Shown here: positions 1 through 5,688 of the stretch, in pieces | How the letters are laid out: each line of letters starts with the position of its first letter | Position numbering within the stretch: the stretch's first letter is position 1 | Assembly: GCA_031274075.1 (NCBI GenBank) | Contig: JAISQQ010000173.1 | Span: 1 to 6,815 of the forward strand | Direction: 5' to 3' | DNA length: 6,815 nucleotides | Source of the DNA: Accumulibacter sp. | GTDB taxonomy: Bacteria > Pseudomonadota > Gammaproteobacteria > Burkholderiales > Rhodocyclaceae | Translations under genes and position numbers: made by a program | The notes under the pieces: generated by a model | Databases searched by the model: none | Told to the model about the DNA's origin: nothing | Seen by the model: only the letters and a program-made list of their open reading frames with translations

Positions 1-29
1 ACACGTCAACCCTACGGGATCGAGGAACC

Positions 30-1043
30 ATGCAGAACATCGATTGGAGCAGCTTGACTTTCAAGTACATGGATGTGCGCTGTCACATCCGCAGCGTGTG
101 GCGCGACGGGACGTGGAGCGCGCTTGAGCGGGTCGAGGAACCCTACCTGAAGATGCACGTCGCGGCCACCTGCCTGCACTACGGGCAGGAAGCGTTCGAG
201 GGACTCAAGGCGTTCCGCTGCAAGGACGGCAAGGTGCGCATTTTCCGTCCGCAAGCCAATGGCGAGCGGATGTTCAACACCGCGCGGCGAAGCTGCATGG
301 CGCAGGTGCCGGTCGACATGTTCGTGGACGCGGTCAGGCAAGCGGTCAAGGCCAACGAGGATTTCGTGCCGCCCTACGGCACGGGCGGGTCGATGTACAT
401 CCGGCCCTTGCTGATCGGCACGGGGGCGCAGATCGGCGTCGCCCCGGCGGACGAATATACCTTCCTGGTGATGGTCATGCCGGTGGGGCCGTACTACAAG
501 GGCGGGCTCAAGCCGGTGCGCGCGCTGATCGTGGACGACTGGGACCGCGCCGCGCCGCAGGGCATGGGCGACGTCAAGGTCGGCGGCAACTACGCGGCCA
601 GCCTGTACGCGCACGAGTCGGCGAAGCACGCGGGCTACCCGGTGGAACTCTACCTGGACGCGAAGACGCACAGCTTCGTCGAGGAGTTCGCCACCTCCAA
701 CTTCATCGGCATCAAGAAGGACGGCGCCTACGTGACGCCCGATTCGCGCTCGATACTGCCGAGCGTGACCAACGACACGCTCAAGCGGATCGCGGCCGAC
801 CTGGGCATGAAGGTCGAGGTGCGGCCGGTGCCGTTCGAGGAAATCGAGACCTTCGCCGAGATCGCCGCCTGCGGCACCGCCGTGGTGGTGACGCCGGTCT
901 GCGAGATCACGCGCGGCGACCGGGTCATCAAGACCGGCGATCCCGACGGCTGCGGGCCGGTGCTGCAAAAGCTCTACGACACCGTGCAGGGCATCCAGTA
1001 CGGGCTGCTGCCGGACACGCACGGCTGGTGCGTCGAGGCGTGA
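30..1043 (+). CDS. ilvE: Branched-chain amino acid aminotransferase
   Basis: Complete 337-residue PLP-dependent fold-type IV transaminase. It should interconvert leucine, isoleucine and valine with their 2-oxo acids using glutamate/2-oxoglutarate, the last step of branched-chain amino acid synthesis, in the cytosol. Seen in the sequence: the catalytic-lysine motif VKVGGNYAAS with Lys183 expected to form the Schiff base; VEEFATSNF (217-225), whose glutamate would contact the PLP ring nitrogen; SILPSVTNDT (241-250), the ILPGVTRDS-like motif; GTAVVVTPV (282-290) near the cofactor phosphate; and the N-terminal YGQEAFEGLKAFR (51-63). This pattern and length fit the longer BCAT subgroup (shared with eukaryotic BCATs) rather than the roughly 310-residue E. 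coli type. The ATG follows a GAGGA at 22-26, only 3 bases away, so the ribosome site is close but plausible. The gene ends in TGA. The upstream promoter is not visible because the window begins 29 bases before the start. Confidence 0.95.
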   Translation: MQNIDWSSLTFKYMDVRCHIRSVWRDGTWSALERVEEPYLKMHVAATCLHYGQEAFEGLKAFRCKDGKVRIFRPQANGERMFNTARRSCMAQVPVDMFVDAVRQAVKANEDFVPPYGTGGSMYIRPLLIGTGAQIGVAPADEYTFLVMVMPVGPYYKGGLKPVRALIVDDWDRAAPQGMGDVKVGGNYAASLYAHESAKHAGYPVELYLDAKTHSFVEEFATSNFIGIKKDGAYVTPDSRSILPSVTNDTLKRIAADLGMKVEVRPVPFEEIETFAEIAACGTAVVVTPVCEITRGDRVIKTGDPDGCGPVLQKLYDTVQGIQYGLLPDTHGWCVEA

Positions 1044-1073
1044 CGGTTGATGATGGGCAGGGGAAGACACGGC

Positions 1074-1103
1074 GCTTGATCGTGCCTGATCGTACTTGAT
1101 CGT
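1074..1103 (+). repeat. Three tandem 10-bp repeats, TTGATCGT core
   Basis: Three consecutive 10-base units, GCTTGATCGT, GCCTGATCGT and ACTTGATCGT, lie in the 86-base gap between ilvE and mnmD, ending 26 bases before the mnmD start. Each keeps TGATCGT and the period equals one DNA helical turn, so all cores face the same side of the helix. That could suit cooperative protein binding ahead of mnmD, but no regulator is known to me for it, and it may simply be a slippage product. Confidence 0.6.
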
Positions 1104-1129
1104 CGGCGAAAAGCGCCGCGGATTTCGTC

Positions 1130-1894
1130 ATGCCGTCCCCGCTGGCGCCCGCCCGTCTGTCGCTTGCGCCCGACGGCACGCCGCGCTCGGAAATCTACGC
1201 AGACGTTTATTACTCGGCGGCGGGAGGGCCGGCGCAGGCGCGGTACGTTTTCCTGGCCGGCAACGGATTGCCCGCGCGTTGGCGGGAGCGCGATTCGTTC
1301 ACCCTCCTGGAAACCGGTTTCGGCCTGGGACTGAATTTCCTGGCAACCTGGCTGGCCTGGCGGAACGATCCGCGGCGCTGCCGGACGCTGCGCTTCATCT
1401 CACTCGAAAAGCACCCGTTCGCCGCCGTAGACCTGGCGACCGCCCACGCCGCCTGGCCGGAATTCGCCGAACTGTCGGATTCCCTGCTCGCCCGCTGGCC
1501 GGATCTCGTCGCGGGCGAGCATCGGCTCGAACTCGACGGCGGGAACATCGAGCTCCGGCTGGTCTTCGGCGACGCCGCGGAAGCCTTGCCCAAGCTCGGC
1601 GGCACGGTAGACGCGTTCTATCTCGACGGCTTTTCCCCCGCCAGGAATCCCGATCTCTGGTCGCCGTCGATCTGCCGCAATCTCGCGCGCCTGGCGGCGC
1701 CGGACGCCACGCTGGCCACCTGGTCGGTAGCCGGCTGCGTGCGCCGGGCCTTGAGCGCGGCAGGGTTCGCCGTGGAAAAACGCCCAGGTTTCGCCGCCAA
1801 GCGGCAGATGCTGGTTGCAGGTATCAGGGATCAGGGATCAGGGATCAGATCAATCACCGGGCGCTTCGCGCCCGCAAATATTACTGATACCTGA
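1130..1894 (+). CDS. mnmD: tRNA 5-methylaminomethyl-2-thiouridine methyltransferase, stand-alone MnmD-type
   Basis: A 254-residue SAM-dependent methyltransferase equivalent to the N-terminal domain of bifunctional MnmC. The family methylates nm5(s2)U34 to mnm5(s2)U34 in the wobble position of certain tRNAs. Visible signatures: [15 protein letters not shown] (19-33), [13 protein letters not shown] (39-51), the SAM loop [10 protein letters not shown] (61-70), the acidic residue in SLEKHP (91-96), and the family hallmark [17 protein letters not shown] (161-177). The recognisable domain ends at [10 protein letters not shown] (222-231), where MnmC proteins continue through a linker into an FAD-dependent oxidase. 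Here the frame instead runs into a hairpin repeat that encodes residues about 231-254 (IRDQGSGIR and onward), including the stop. No oxidase domain follows, since convergent gltX begins 25 bases later. It is either a natural stand-alone MnmD or a MnmC that lost its second half. No strong Shine-Dalgarno precedes the ATG, but homology to family N-termini begins shortly after it. Confidence 0.87.
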   Translation: MPSPLAPARLSLAPDGTPRSEIYADVYYSAAGGPAQARYVFLAGNGLPARWRERDSFTLLETGFGLGLNFLATWLAWRNDPRRCRTLRFISLEKHPFAAVDLATAHAAWPEFAELSDSLLARWPDLVAGEHRLELDGGNIELRLVFGDAAEALPKLGGTVDAFYLDGFSPARNPDLWSPSICRNLARLAAPDATLATWSVAGCVRRALSAAGFAVEKRPGFAAKRQMLVAGIRDQGSGIRSITGRFAPANITDT

Positions 1895-1920
1895 TCCCTG
1901 ACATCTGATCCCTGATCATC
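1821..1920. repeat. Heptamer-hairpin repeat, copy 1 (mnmD/gltX junction)
   Basis: A long interrupted palindrome. The left arm is three tandem TCAGGGA heptamers (1824-1844) plus a TCAG remnant. The centre is a stem CGGGCGC / GCGCCCG (1858-1864 with 1868-1874) with a TTC loop. The right arm carries the complementary TCCCTGA-type units (about 1885-1917). A 33-base core (1856-1888) is identical to copy 2 at 4381-4413. It contains the mnmD stop (1892-1894) and abuts the gltX stop (1919-1921), so it sits exactly where two convergent transcripts end and could act as a two-way terminator, although there is no long T tract. Confidence 0.85.
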
Positions 1921-3307
1921 ACAAGACGGCGGATAGCCGCTTGAGCGCGAGTTCGCGCGGGAAAAGCGCCAGCACCGCGTCGACCGAGGGCGTGTGCGCC
2001 TGGCCGGTCAGCAGGATGCGCAAGGGCATCGCCAGCCTGGGCATTTTCAGGCCGTGCGCGCCGATGCACTGCTTGATCAAGGCGTTGATCGCCGGCGCTT
2101 CCCAGGCGACGTCCTTGAGGCCGGCGGCGAAGTCGGCCAGCGCGGGCCGCGCCTCGGGCGTCAAATGCTGCGCCAGCAGACCGGCGTCCGGCGTCAAATC
2201 GATGAAAAACACCTCGGCGGCGTCCGCCAGCTCGTTCAGGTTGACGATCCGTTCCTTGTACAAGCCGACGATCGCCTCCAGCGACGGCGCGTCCGTGACC
2301 GCGACGCCGCGCGCTTCCAGGCGCAGGCCGACCAGCCCGGCCAGGCGCGCGTTGCCGGCCTGCCTGATGTAGTGGGCGTTGAGCCAGTTCAGCTTGTCGG
2401 TATTGAACTGCGCCGCCGACGGGGTGATGTGGCCCAAGTCGAACCAGTAGCAAAACTGCTGCATCGAGAACACCTCATCGTCGCCGTGCGACCAGCCCAG
2501 GCGGGCAAGGTAGTTGAGCACCGCTTCCGGCAGGTAGCCGTCCTCGTGGTATTGCATCACGCTCACCGCGCCATGACGCTTGGAGAGCTTCTGCCCGTCG
2601 TCGCCGAGAATCATCGACAGGTGCGCAAAACGCGGCGGCTCGGCGCCCAGCGCCTTGAAGATGTTGATCTGGCGCGGCGTGTTATTGACGTGGTCGTCGC
2701 CGCGGATGACGTGCGTGATCCGCATATCCCAATCGTCGACGACGACGCAGAAATTGTACGTCGGCGTGCCGTCCTGGCGGGCGATGACCAGATCGTCGAG
2801 TTCCGCGTTGGCGATCTCGATCGGCCCCTTGACCAGATCGTCCCAGGCCACGACGCCCTCCTTCGGATTCCTGAAGCGCACCACCGGCGGCACGCCGGCG
2901 GGCGGCGGCGGCAGCGTCTTGCCCGCCTCAGGCCGCCAGGCGCCGTCATAGCGCGGCTTTTCTCCCCGGTCGCGCTGCGCTTCGCGCATCCGCTCGAGTT
3001 CCTCGGGCGTCGTATAGCAGCGATAGGCCAAGCCGCTCGCCAGCATCTGGCCGATCACCTCCCGGTAGCGATCCATGCGCTGCATCTGGTAGAACGGCCC
3101 CTCGTCGTGGTTCAAGCCCAGCCAGTCCATTCCGTCGAGAATCGCCTGCACCGCCTCGGGCGTCGAACGCGCCACGTCGGTGTCTTCGATGCGCAGCACG
3201 AATTTGCCGCCATGATGGCGCGCGAACGCCCACGAAAACAACGCGGTACGCGCGCCTCCAATGTGCAGGAAACCTGTCGGGGAAGGAGCGAAACGGGTAC
3301 GGATCAT
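1919..3307 (-). CDS. gltX: Glutamyl-tRNA synthetase
   Basis: Complete 462-residue class I aminoacyl-tRNA synthetase that charges tRNA(Glu) with glutamate for translation and, through Glu-tRNA, supplies tetrapyrrole synthesis. The N-terminus [21 protein letters not shown] fixes the start; the HIGH motif is HIGG (15-18), LRIEDTD lies at 38-44, and the KMSKS-type loop is KLSKR (240-244). [14 protein letters not shown] (200-213) and the C-terminal anticodon-binding helical domain (about 305-462) are also present, and the length is normal. The E. coli-type zinc ligands are missing: the segment reads [10 protein letters not shown] and later RYDGAWRPE, so only one of the usual Cys/His ligands (Cys97) remains and zinc is probably not bound. 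The Shine-Dalgarno is weak. The gene is transcribed away from the repeat-rich gap and converges on mnmD; its TGA lies at the edge of a hairpin repeat. Confidence 0.97.
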   Translation of the reverse strand: MIRTRFAPSPTGFLHIGGARTALFSWAFARHHGGKFVLRIEDTDVARSTPEAVQAILDGMDWLGLNHDEGPFYQMQRMDRYREVIGQMLASGLAYRCYTTPEELERMREAQRDRGEKPRYDGAWRPEAGKTLPPPPAGVPPVVRFRNPKEGVVAWDDLVKGPIEIANAELDDLVIARQDGTPTYNFCVVVDDWDMRITHVIRGDDHVNNTPRQINIFKALGAEPPRFAHLSMILGDDGQKLSKRHGAVSVMQYHEDGYLPEAVLNYLARLGWSHGDDEVFSMQQFCYWFDLGHITPSAAQFNTDKLNWLNAHYIRQAGNARLAGLVGLRLEARGVAVTDAPSLEAIVGLYKERIVNLNELADAAEVFFIDLTPDAGLLAQHLTPEARPALADFAAGLKDVAWEAPAINALIKQCIGAHGLKMPRLAMPLRILLTGQAHTPSVDAVLALFPRELALKRLSAVL

Positions 3308-3509
3308 GATCGGCGGCCAAAAGGCAAAAGCTCGTATTGTAAAGGATGTTCAACCAGCCGCGCGCAATCGCCCGCCTGACGCGCAAGGCGATGGCATGAA
3401 TGCCGTCATTCTTGGAGGCTGTGTTTGCGATCTTCTCCGGGAGCGCGGAGCACCCGCACTCTCTCCATGAACGTAACGTCGACCTGTGTGCGTGAAAACA
3501 GCGACAGTT

Positions 3510-3542
3510 CGGTAGGGCGGGAAAGCGCAGCGCCTCCCACCG
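3510..3542. repeat. REP-like hairpin with following T run
   Basis: CGGT (3510-3513) pairs with ACCG (3539-3542), and GGG (3515-3517) with CCC (3536-3538), giving a GC-rich stem of the widespread GGTAGGGCGGG...CCTCCCACC style. Six T residues follow at 3547-3552, so the plus strand has the shape of an intrinsic terminator, yet no plus-strand gene lies upstream for it to end. A second perfect hairpin, CGGCGC / GCGCCG with an AAC loop, sits directly after it at 3554-3568. Confidence 0.55.
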
Positions 3543-3628
3543 ATCCTTTTTTACGGCGCAACGCGCCGCACGATTCAAAGGCCGCCAAATAATAGAGACG
3601 GCGGCTGCGCCGGAGAAAACGAACTGGA

Positions 3629-3646
3629 TCCCGGCTTGCGCCGGGA
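3629..3646. repeat. REP hairpin, reverse orientation
   Basis: TCCCGGC and GCCGGGA form a perfect 7-bp stem around the loop TTGC, followed by ACGACGCGCC. It matches the hairpin at 5451-5468 and is an imperfect reverse complement of the hairpins at 3812-3831 and 5386-5405, so they are one interspersed family in both orientations. With the 3812-3831 hairpin it brackets the 132-bp unit at 3658-3789. Confidence 0.75.
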
Positions 3647-3657
3647 CGACGCGCCAT

Positions 3658-3789
3658 GTAGGGCGGATGCAATCCGCCGGTCGTAAACCTCAGGCGCGAA
3701 GCGCCGCAAACAGGGCGGTCTTCCGTCCTCTGAACCCGCGTCGGCTTTGCCGCCGAGAGGATGGACCGGCGGAGGGGCATCCGCCCTAC
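3658..3789. mobile_element. Possible non-coding miniature element with 13-bp terminal inverted repeats
   Basis: GTAGGGCGGATGC at 3658-3670 is an exact reverse complement of GCATCCGCCCTAC at 3777-3789, giving a 132-bp unit without coding capacity. The left end also folds on itself: GGCGGAT (3662-3668) pairs with ATCCGCC (3672-3678). The inside contains hairpins GGCGC / GCGCC and CGGC / GCCG. This architecture fits a MITE or a REP-based mosaic (BIME). No clear target-site duplication flanks it (ACAT... inside CGCCAT on the left, AAAACC on the right), so mobility is inference. Confidence 0.5.
3693..3786 (+). repeat. Direct duplication, copy A
   Basis: About 94 bases starting GGCGCGAAGCGCCGCAAA, with the hairpin CGGC-TTT-GCCG near the middle, are repeated at 3847-3953 with few substitutions. 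The copies are 154 bases apart, and the REP hairpin 3812-3831 lies between them. This copy lies within the unit bounded by 13-bp inverted ends. Confidence 0.8.
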
Positions 3790-3811
3790 AAAACCGTCCC
3801 CAGCGCCCGTC

Positions 3812-3831
3812 ATTCCGGCGAAAGCCGGAAT
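3812..3831. repeat. REP hairpin, forward orientation (GTCATTCCGGC type)
   Basis: ATTCCGGC and GCCGGAAT form a perfect 8-bp stem with a GAAA tetraloop, preceded by CGTC and followed by CCAG. This is the common proteobacterial intergenic hairpin style, resembling Neisseria dRS3-like repeats. A second full copy, with a GCAA loop, is at 5386-5405. Confidence 0.8.
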
Positions 3832-3846
3832 CCAGTCGTGAACTCC

Positions 3847-3953
3847 GGCGCGAAGCGCCGCAAATAGGGCTGTCTTCCAGGGCGGTCTTCCGTCCTCTGA
3901 ACCCGCGTCGGCTTCGCCGCCGAGAGGATGGGCCGGCGGATGGGCCTCCGCGC
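3847..3953 (+). repeat. Direct duplication, copy B
   Basis: Near-identical to 3693-3786 but 13 bases longer because AGGGCTGTCTTCC (3866-3878) is tandemly duplicated as AGGGCGGTCTTCC (3879-3891). The right end, which in copy A is the 13-bp inverted terminus, has decayed here (GGGCCTCCGCGC). It ends 23 bases before the grxD stop codon. Confidence 0.8.
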
Positions 3954-3976
3954 TGCGAAACTCCTGTCCCCTGAAT

Positions 3977-4300
3977 TCAATCCGGGGCCGCGAGGCCTTC
4001 GAGCAGTTGCTGCAACTCGCCGCTCTCGTACATCTCGCGCATGATGTCGCAACCGCCGATGAACTCGCCGCGAATGTAAAGCTGCGGAAGGGTCGGCCAG
4101 TCGGAAAAGAGCTTGATCCCCTCGCGGATCTCCGGTTCCTCGAGCACGTCGACGCTGAAAAACAGCGGCAGGTTGCACGCCTGCAAGATCTGCACCGCCT
4201 TGGCCGAAAAACCGCACATCGGCATCCGCGGCGTCCCCTTCATATAAAGCACCACCGGGTGGCCGTTCACCTGTTCCTTGATGATTTCCTGTGCGTCCAT
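3977..4300 (-). CDS. grxD: Monothiol CGFS-type glutaredoxin (Grx4/GrxD family)
   Basis: Complete 107-residue single-domain glutaredoxin, the usual length. Members bind a glutathione-ligated [2Fe-2S] cluster, often with BolA, and deliver Fe-S clusters rather than acting as general disulfide reductases. Seen: the active site CGFS at 29-32 preceded by KGTPRMPM, with Lys21 of the glutathione-binding KGT; WPTLPQLYI (68-76) with the cis-proline Pro72; and the glutathione/cluster motif GGCDI (82-86). It lies downstream of prmC on the same strand, an arrangement common in betaproteobacteria (prfA-prmC-grxD), but 105 bases and a large palindrome separate them, so co-transcription may be weakened. AAAGGG about 10 bases before the ATG could serve as ribosome site. 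The stop is TGA. Confidence 0.95.
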   Translation of the reverse strand: MDAQEIIKEQVNGHPVVLYMKGTPRMPMCGFSAKAVQILQACNLPLFFSVDVLEEPEIREGIKLFSDWPTLPQLYIRGEFIGGCDIMREMYESGELQQLLEGLAAPD

Positions 4301-4318
4301 GAGAATAACCCTTTGAAT

Positions 4319-4440
4319 ATCAGATATCAGGTGTCAGGAATCAGGGATCAGAGGTCAGGAATCAGGGATCAGTAAAAATTACCGGGCGCTTCGCGCCCGC
4401 AAATATTACTGATCCCTGATTCCTGATTCCTGACCTCTGA
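4319..4440. repeat. Heptamer-hairpin repeat, copy 2 (prmC/grxD gap)
   Basis: The fullest copy. The left arm holds five tandem heptamers from 4334: TCAGGAA, TCAGGGA, TCAGAGG, TCAGGAA, TCAGGGA, ending in TCAGTAA. The centre is the CGGGCGC / GCGCCCG hairpin with a TTC loop (about 4383-4399). The right arm (4407-4440) is the reverse complement of the series TCAGAGG, TCAGGAA, TCAGGAA, TCAGGGA, TCAGTAA. The two arms pair over most of their length but differ by one unit, so heptamers have been gained or lost. The prmC stop codon is the TAA of the right-arm TCAGTAA unit, and the last residues of PrmC are encoded by this arm. Confidence 0.87.
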
Positions 4441-5344
4441 TGCCGCCGCTCACCCGCTCGATTCCCGCGTCATCCCGCCAGGACTCGACTTCCCGGAATC
4501 CGGCCTGATCCAACAGTTTACGCGTTTCGGACGCTTGATTGTAACCGTGTTCCAGCAACAGCCAGCCCTCGGGTGCCAGATGGCGCACCGCGCCGGCGAC
4601 GATGCGGCGGACGCAGGCCAGGCCGTCGCCGCCGGCGACGCCGTCGCTCAGCGCGAGGCGCGGCTCGAACGGCAGGCCATCCCGCGCAAGGTGCGGGTCG
4701 CCGTCGGCGACGTAGGGCGGATTGGAGACGATGAGATCGAAGCGTTCGCCGGCGAGCGGCGCGTACCAATCGCCTTGCAGGAAACGCACCGCCGCGCCGT
4801 GCCGCGCGGCGTTGCTGCGCGCCACGTCGAGCGCGGCGGCGGAAACGTCGATGGCGGTCAACCCGGCCTGGGGACAGCGGCGCGCCAGCGTGACGGCGAC
4901 GACACCGGAACCGGCGCCGAGATCGACGATGCGCGGCCGTTCCAGCGCTTCGGCGCGCCGCGCCGCGAGATCGACGAGTAGCTCCGTTTCGGGGCGCGGG
5001 ATGAGCACGGCGGGGGTGACGGTGAATTCGAGACCGCAAAACCAGGCGCTGCCCAAAAGATAAGCGAGCGGCTCGCCCGCCGCCCGGCGCTCGACGAGGC
5101 TGGCGAAACGCGACGCCTGGGCGTCGCTCAGGGCGCGTTCGGGATGCGCGATCAGGTCGGCGTGCGTGCCGCCGCAGACGTATTCCAGCAAGCGGCGCGC
5201 GTCGAGGCGCCCGATGCGCCGGGCGGCTTGCTGGTAAGCGGAGCCGAGATCGGGTATCGGGGGACAGGTGTCAGGGAACAGTAAGGTTTCCGTCGGCTTC
5301 GCCGCCGCGTTATTTACTGATTCCCGATCTCCGGCGTCTGTCAT
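4406..5344 (-). CDS. prmC: Peptide chain release factor N5-glutamine methyltransferase
   Basis: 312-residue SAM-dependent methyltransferase (HemK family) that methylates the glutamine of the GGQ motif in release factors RF1 and RF2 to speed termination. Seen: the N-terminal helical domain from about residue 32 (DLGSAYQQAARRIGRLDARRLLEY); RRAAGEPLAYLLG (86-98); the family motif RPETELLV (117-124); the SAM loop VDLGAGSGVVAV (140-151); and the catalytic NPPY (208-211). ATG at 5344 is chosen because GGAGG lies 8 bases upstream (5353-5357); an in-frame TTG at 5374 lacks that support. No ATG, GTG or TTG occurs between 5344 and the conserved domain, so about 30 non-homologous N-terminal residues seem to be translated, largely from a repeat copy. 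The C-terminus passes the usual GIERVSGG end (294-301) and adds IRGQESGIRDQ from another repeat copy. prfA, usually adjacent, is absent upstream. Confidence 0.95.
   Translation of the reverse strand: MTDAGDRESVNNAAAKPTETLLFPDTCPPIPDLGSAYQQAARRIGRLDARRLLEYVCGGTHADLIAHPERALSDAQASRFASLVERRAAGEPLAYLLGSAWFCGLEFTVTPAVLIPRPETELLVDLAARRAEALERPRIVDLGAGSGVVAVTLARRCPQAGLTAIDVSAAALDVARSNAARHGAAVRFLQGDWYAPLAGERFDLIVSNPPYVADGDPHLARDGLPFEPRLALSDGVAGGDGLACVRRIVAGAVRHLAPEGWLLLEHGYNQASETRKLLDQAGFREVESWRDDAGIERVSGGIRGQESGIRDQ
5263..5327. repeat. Divergent heptamer-hairpin repeat, copy 3 (inside prmC 5' end)
   Basis: Same architecture as copies 1 and 2 but a different centre: GTCAGGGAACAGTAA (5270-5284) on the left, a hairpin CGGC-TTC-GCCG (5294-5304) extended by CG pairs, then TTACTGATTCCCGA (5314-5327) on the right. 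CAGTAA at 5279-5284 and TTACTG at 5314-5319 are inverted. It encodes about residues 7-27 of PrmC, which have no counterpart in the family. Confidence 0.65.
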
Positions 5345-5352
5345 CTGGTTTT

Positions 5353-5357
5353 CCTCC
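5353..5357 (-). promoter_or_regulatory. Shine-Dalgarno deciding the prmC start
   Basis: Read on the minus strand, GGAGG followed by AAAACCAG gives an 8-base spacing to the ATG at 5344. It is the strongest ribosome site in the window and supports that ATG over the upstream in-frame TTG at 5374. It lies directly beside a truncated REP hairpin (5358-5374). Confidence 0.75.
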
Positions 5358-5477
5358 CCGTCATTCCGGCGCAATCCACTCCGTCATTCCGGCGCAAGCC
5401 GGAATCCAGTCCAGAGGACAGAGGACAGTAAATTTGAGGAACGAACGGGGTCCCGGCTTTCGCCGGGACGACGCGCC
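5358..5477. repeat. REP cluster: truncated copy, full copy, heptamer pair, reversed copy
   Basis: Four pieces in a row. CCGTCATTCCGGCGCAA (5358-5374) is a half-hairpin lacking its 3' arm. Next is a complete hairpin, ATTCCGGC / GCCGGAAT with a GCAA loop (5386-5405). Next come two CAGAGGA heptamers plus CAGTAAATT (5412-5434), resembling one arm of the heptamer-hairpin repeat. Last is the reversed REP hairpin TCCCGGC / GCCGGGA (5451-5468). It is a composite, BIME-like mosaic between the low-GC gene and prmC and must lie in the prmC leader if transcription starts further upstream. Confidence 0.75.
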
Positions 5478-5595
5478 TATGCTTATATCAAGGTTCATGC
5501 GATGAAATATGTCGATACTTAAACCGGAAACGATCCAAGGCATGGGGAAAGTTCTTTACCGGAAAGCCAGTTACAGAAATTCGATGGATATCGCA
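5478..5595. other. Low-GC spacer with no recognised feature
   Basis: Between the REP cluster and the large inverted repeat the base composition drops noticeably. I see no gene, tRNA or convincing promoter. Its composition resembles the neighbouring low-GC gene rather than prmC, so it may belong to the same acquired segment. Confidence 0.5.
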
Positions 5596-5678
5596 TAGGT
5601 TGGGGTGAGCGAAGCGAACCCCAACATACGGCCAATGAGTCATTCCAATGTTGGGGTTCGCAAGCTCACCCCAACCTA
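5596..5678. repeat. Large inverted repeat of two GTTGGGGT hairpins
   Basis: The left arm 5596-5627 (TAGGTTGGGGTGAGC and onward to CCCCAACAT) and right arm 5648-5678 are near-perfect reverse complements, differing by a 3-base region and one indel, around a 20-base centre. Each arm also folds by itself, TTGGGGT pairing with ACCCCAA. This is the common proteobacterial REP-pair style. It begins 10 bases after the stop of the low-GC gene on the minus strand, so it could stop its transcription, though no T tract follows. Confidence 0.8.
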
Positions 5679-5688
5679 TTCGGGCTTG

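Larger units (their letters stand above)
3308..3976. other. 669-bp gene-free gap packed with hairpin repeats
   Basis: No coding region here has a recognisable protein, and I found no tRNA fold. The part nearest gltX (3308-3500) should hold the gltX promoter on the minus strand. A TACAAT-like -10 can be read there (complement of 3336-3341), but no good -35 accompanies it. The rest is a mosaic of REP-like hairpins and duplicated units, annotated separately. No promoter for a plus-strand gene is evident. Confidence 0.8.

Noticed and set aside
12..1070. 352-codon open frame on the minus strand over ilvE
   Set aside because: It is antisense to a complete, motif-rich aminotransferase. Its composition is Arg/His/Ala/Val-rich, typical of GC-rich antisense frames, with no domain.
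1096..1887. 263-codon frame overlapping mnmD in another phase on the plus strand
   Set aside because: The mnmD frame carries the SAM loop and [12 protein letters not shown]; this one is Arg/Ala/Gly-rich with no motif.
1994..3379. 461-codon open frame on the plus strand over gltX
   Set aside because: It is an antisense shadow of GltX; the product is rich in Arg, Gln, His and Val with no recognisable motif.
3510..3552. Intrinsic terminator on the plus strand
   Set aside because: The stem and T run have the right shape, but no plus-strand gene lies upstream in the gap, so it is kept only as a repeat hairpin.
3308..3660. Possible tRNA or other known RNA gene upstream of gltX
   Set aside because: No cloverleaf, TTCRANNC box or CCA end could be read; only REP-type hairpins are present.
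3747..4217. Open frames on both strands through the repeat-rich gap next to grxD
   Set aside because: They translate the duplicated repeats themselves (the same peptide twice), with no ribosome site and no domain.
4334..4440. Tandem heptamers considered as a CRISPR array
   Set aside because: The units are 7 bases with no spacers and are mirrored around a hairpin, and there are no cas genes.
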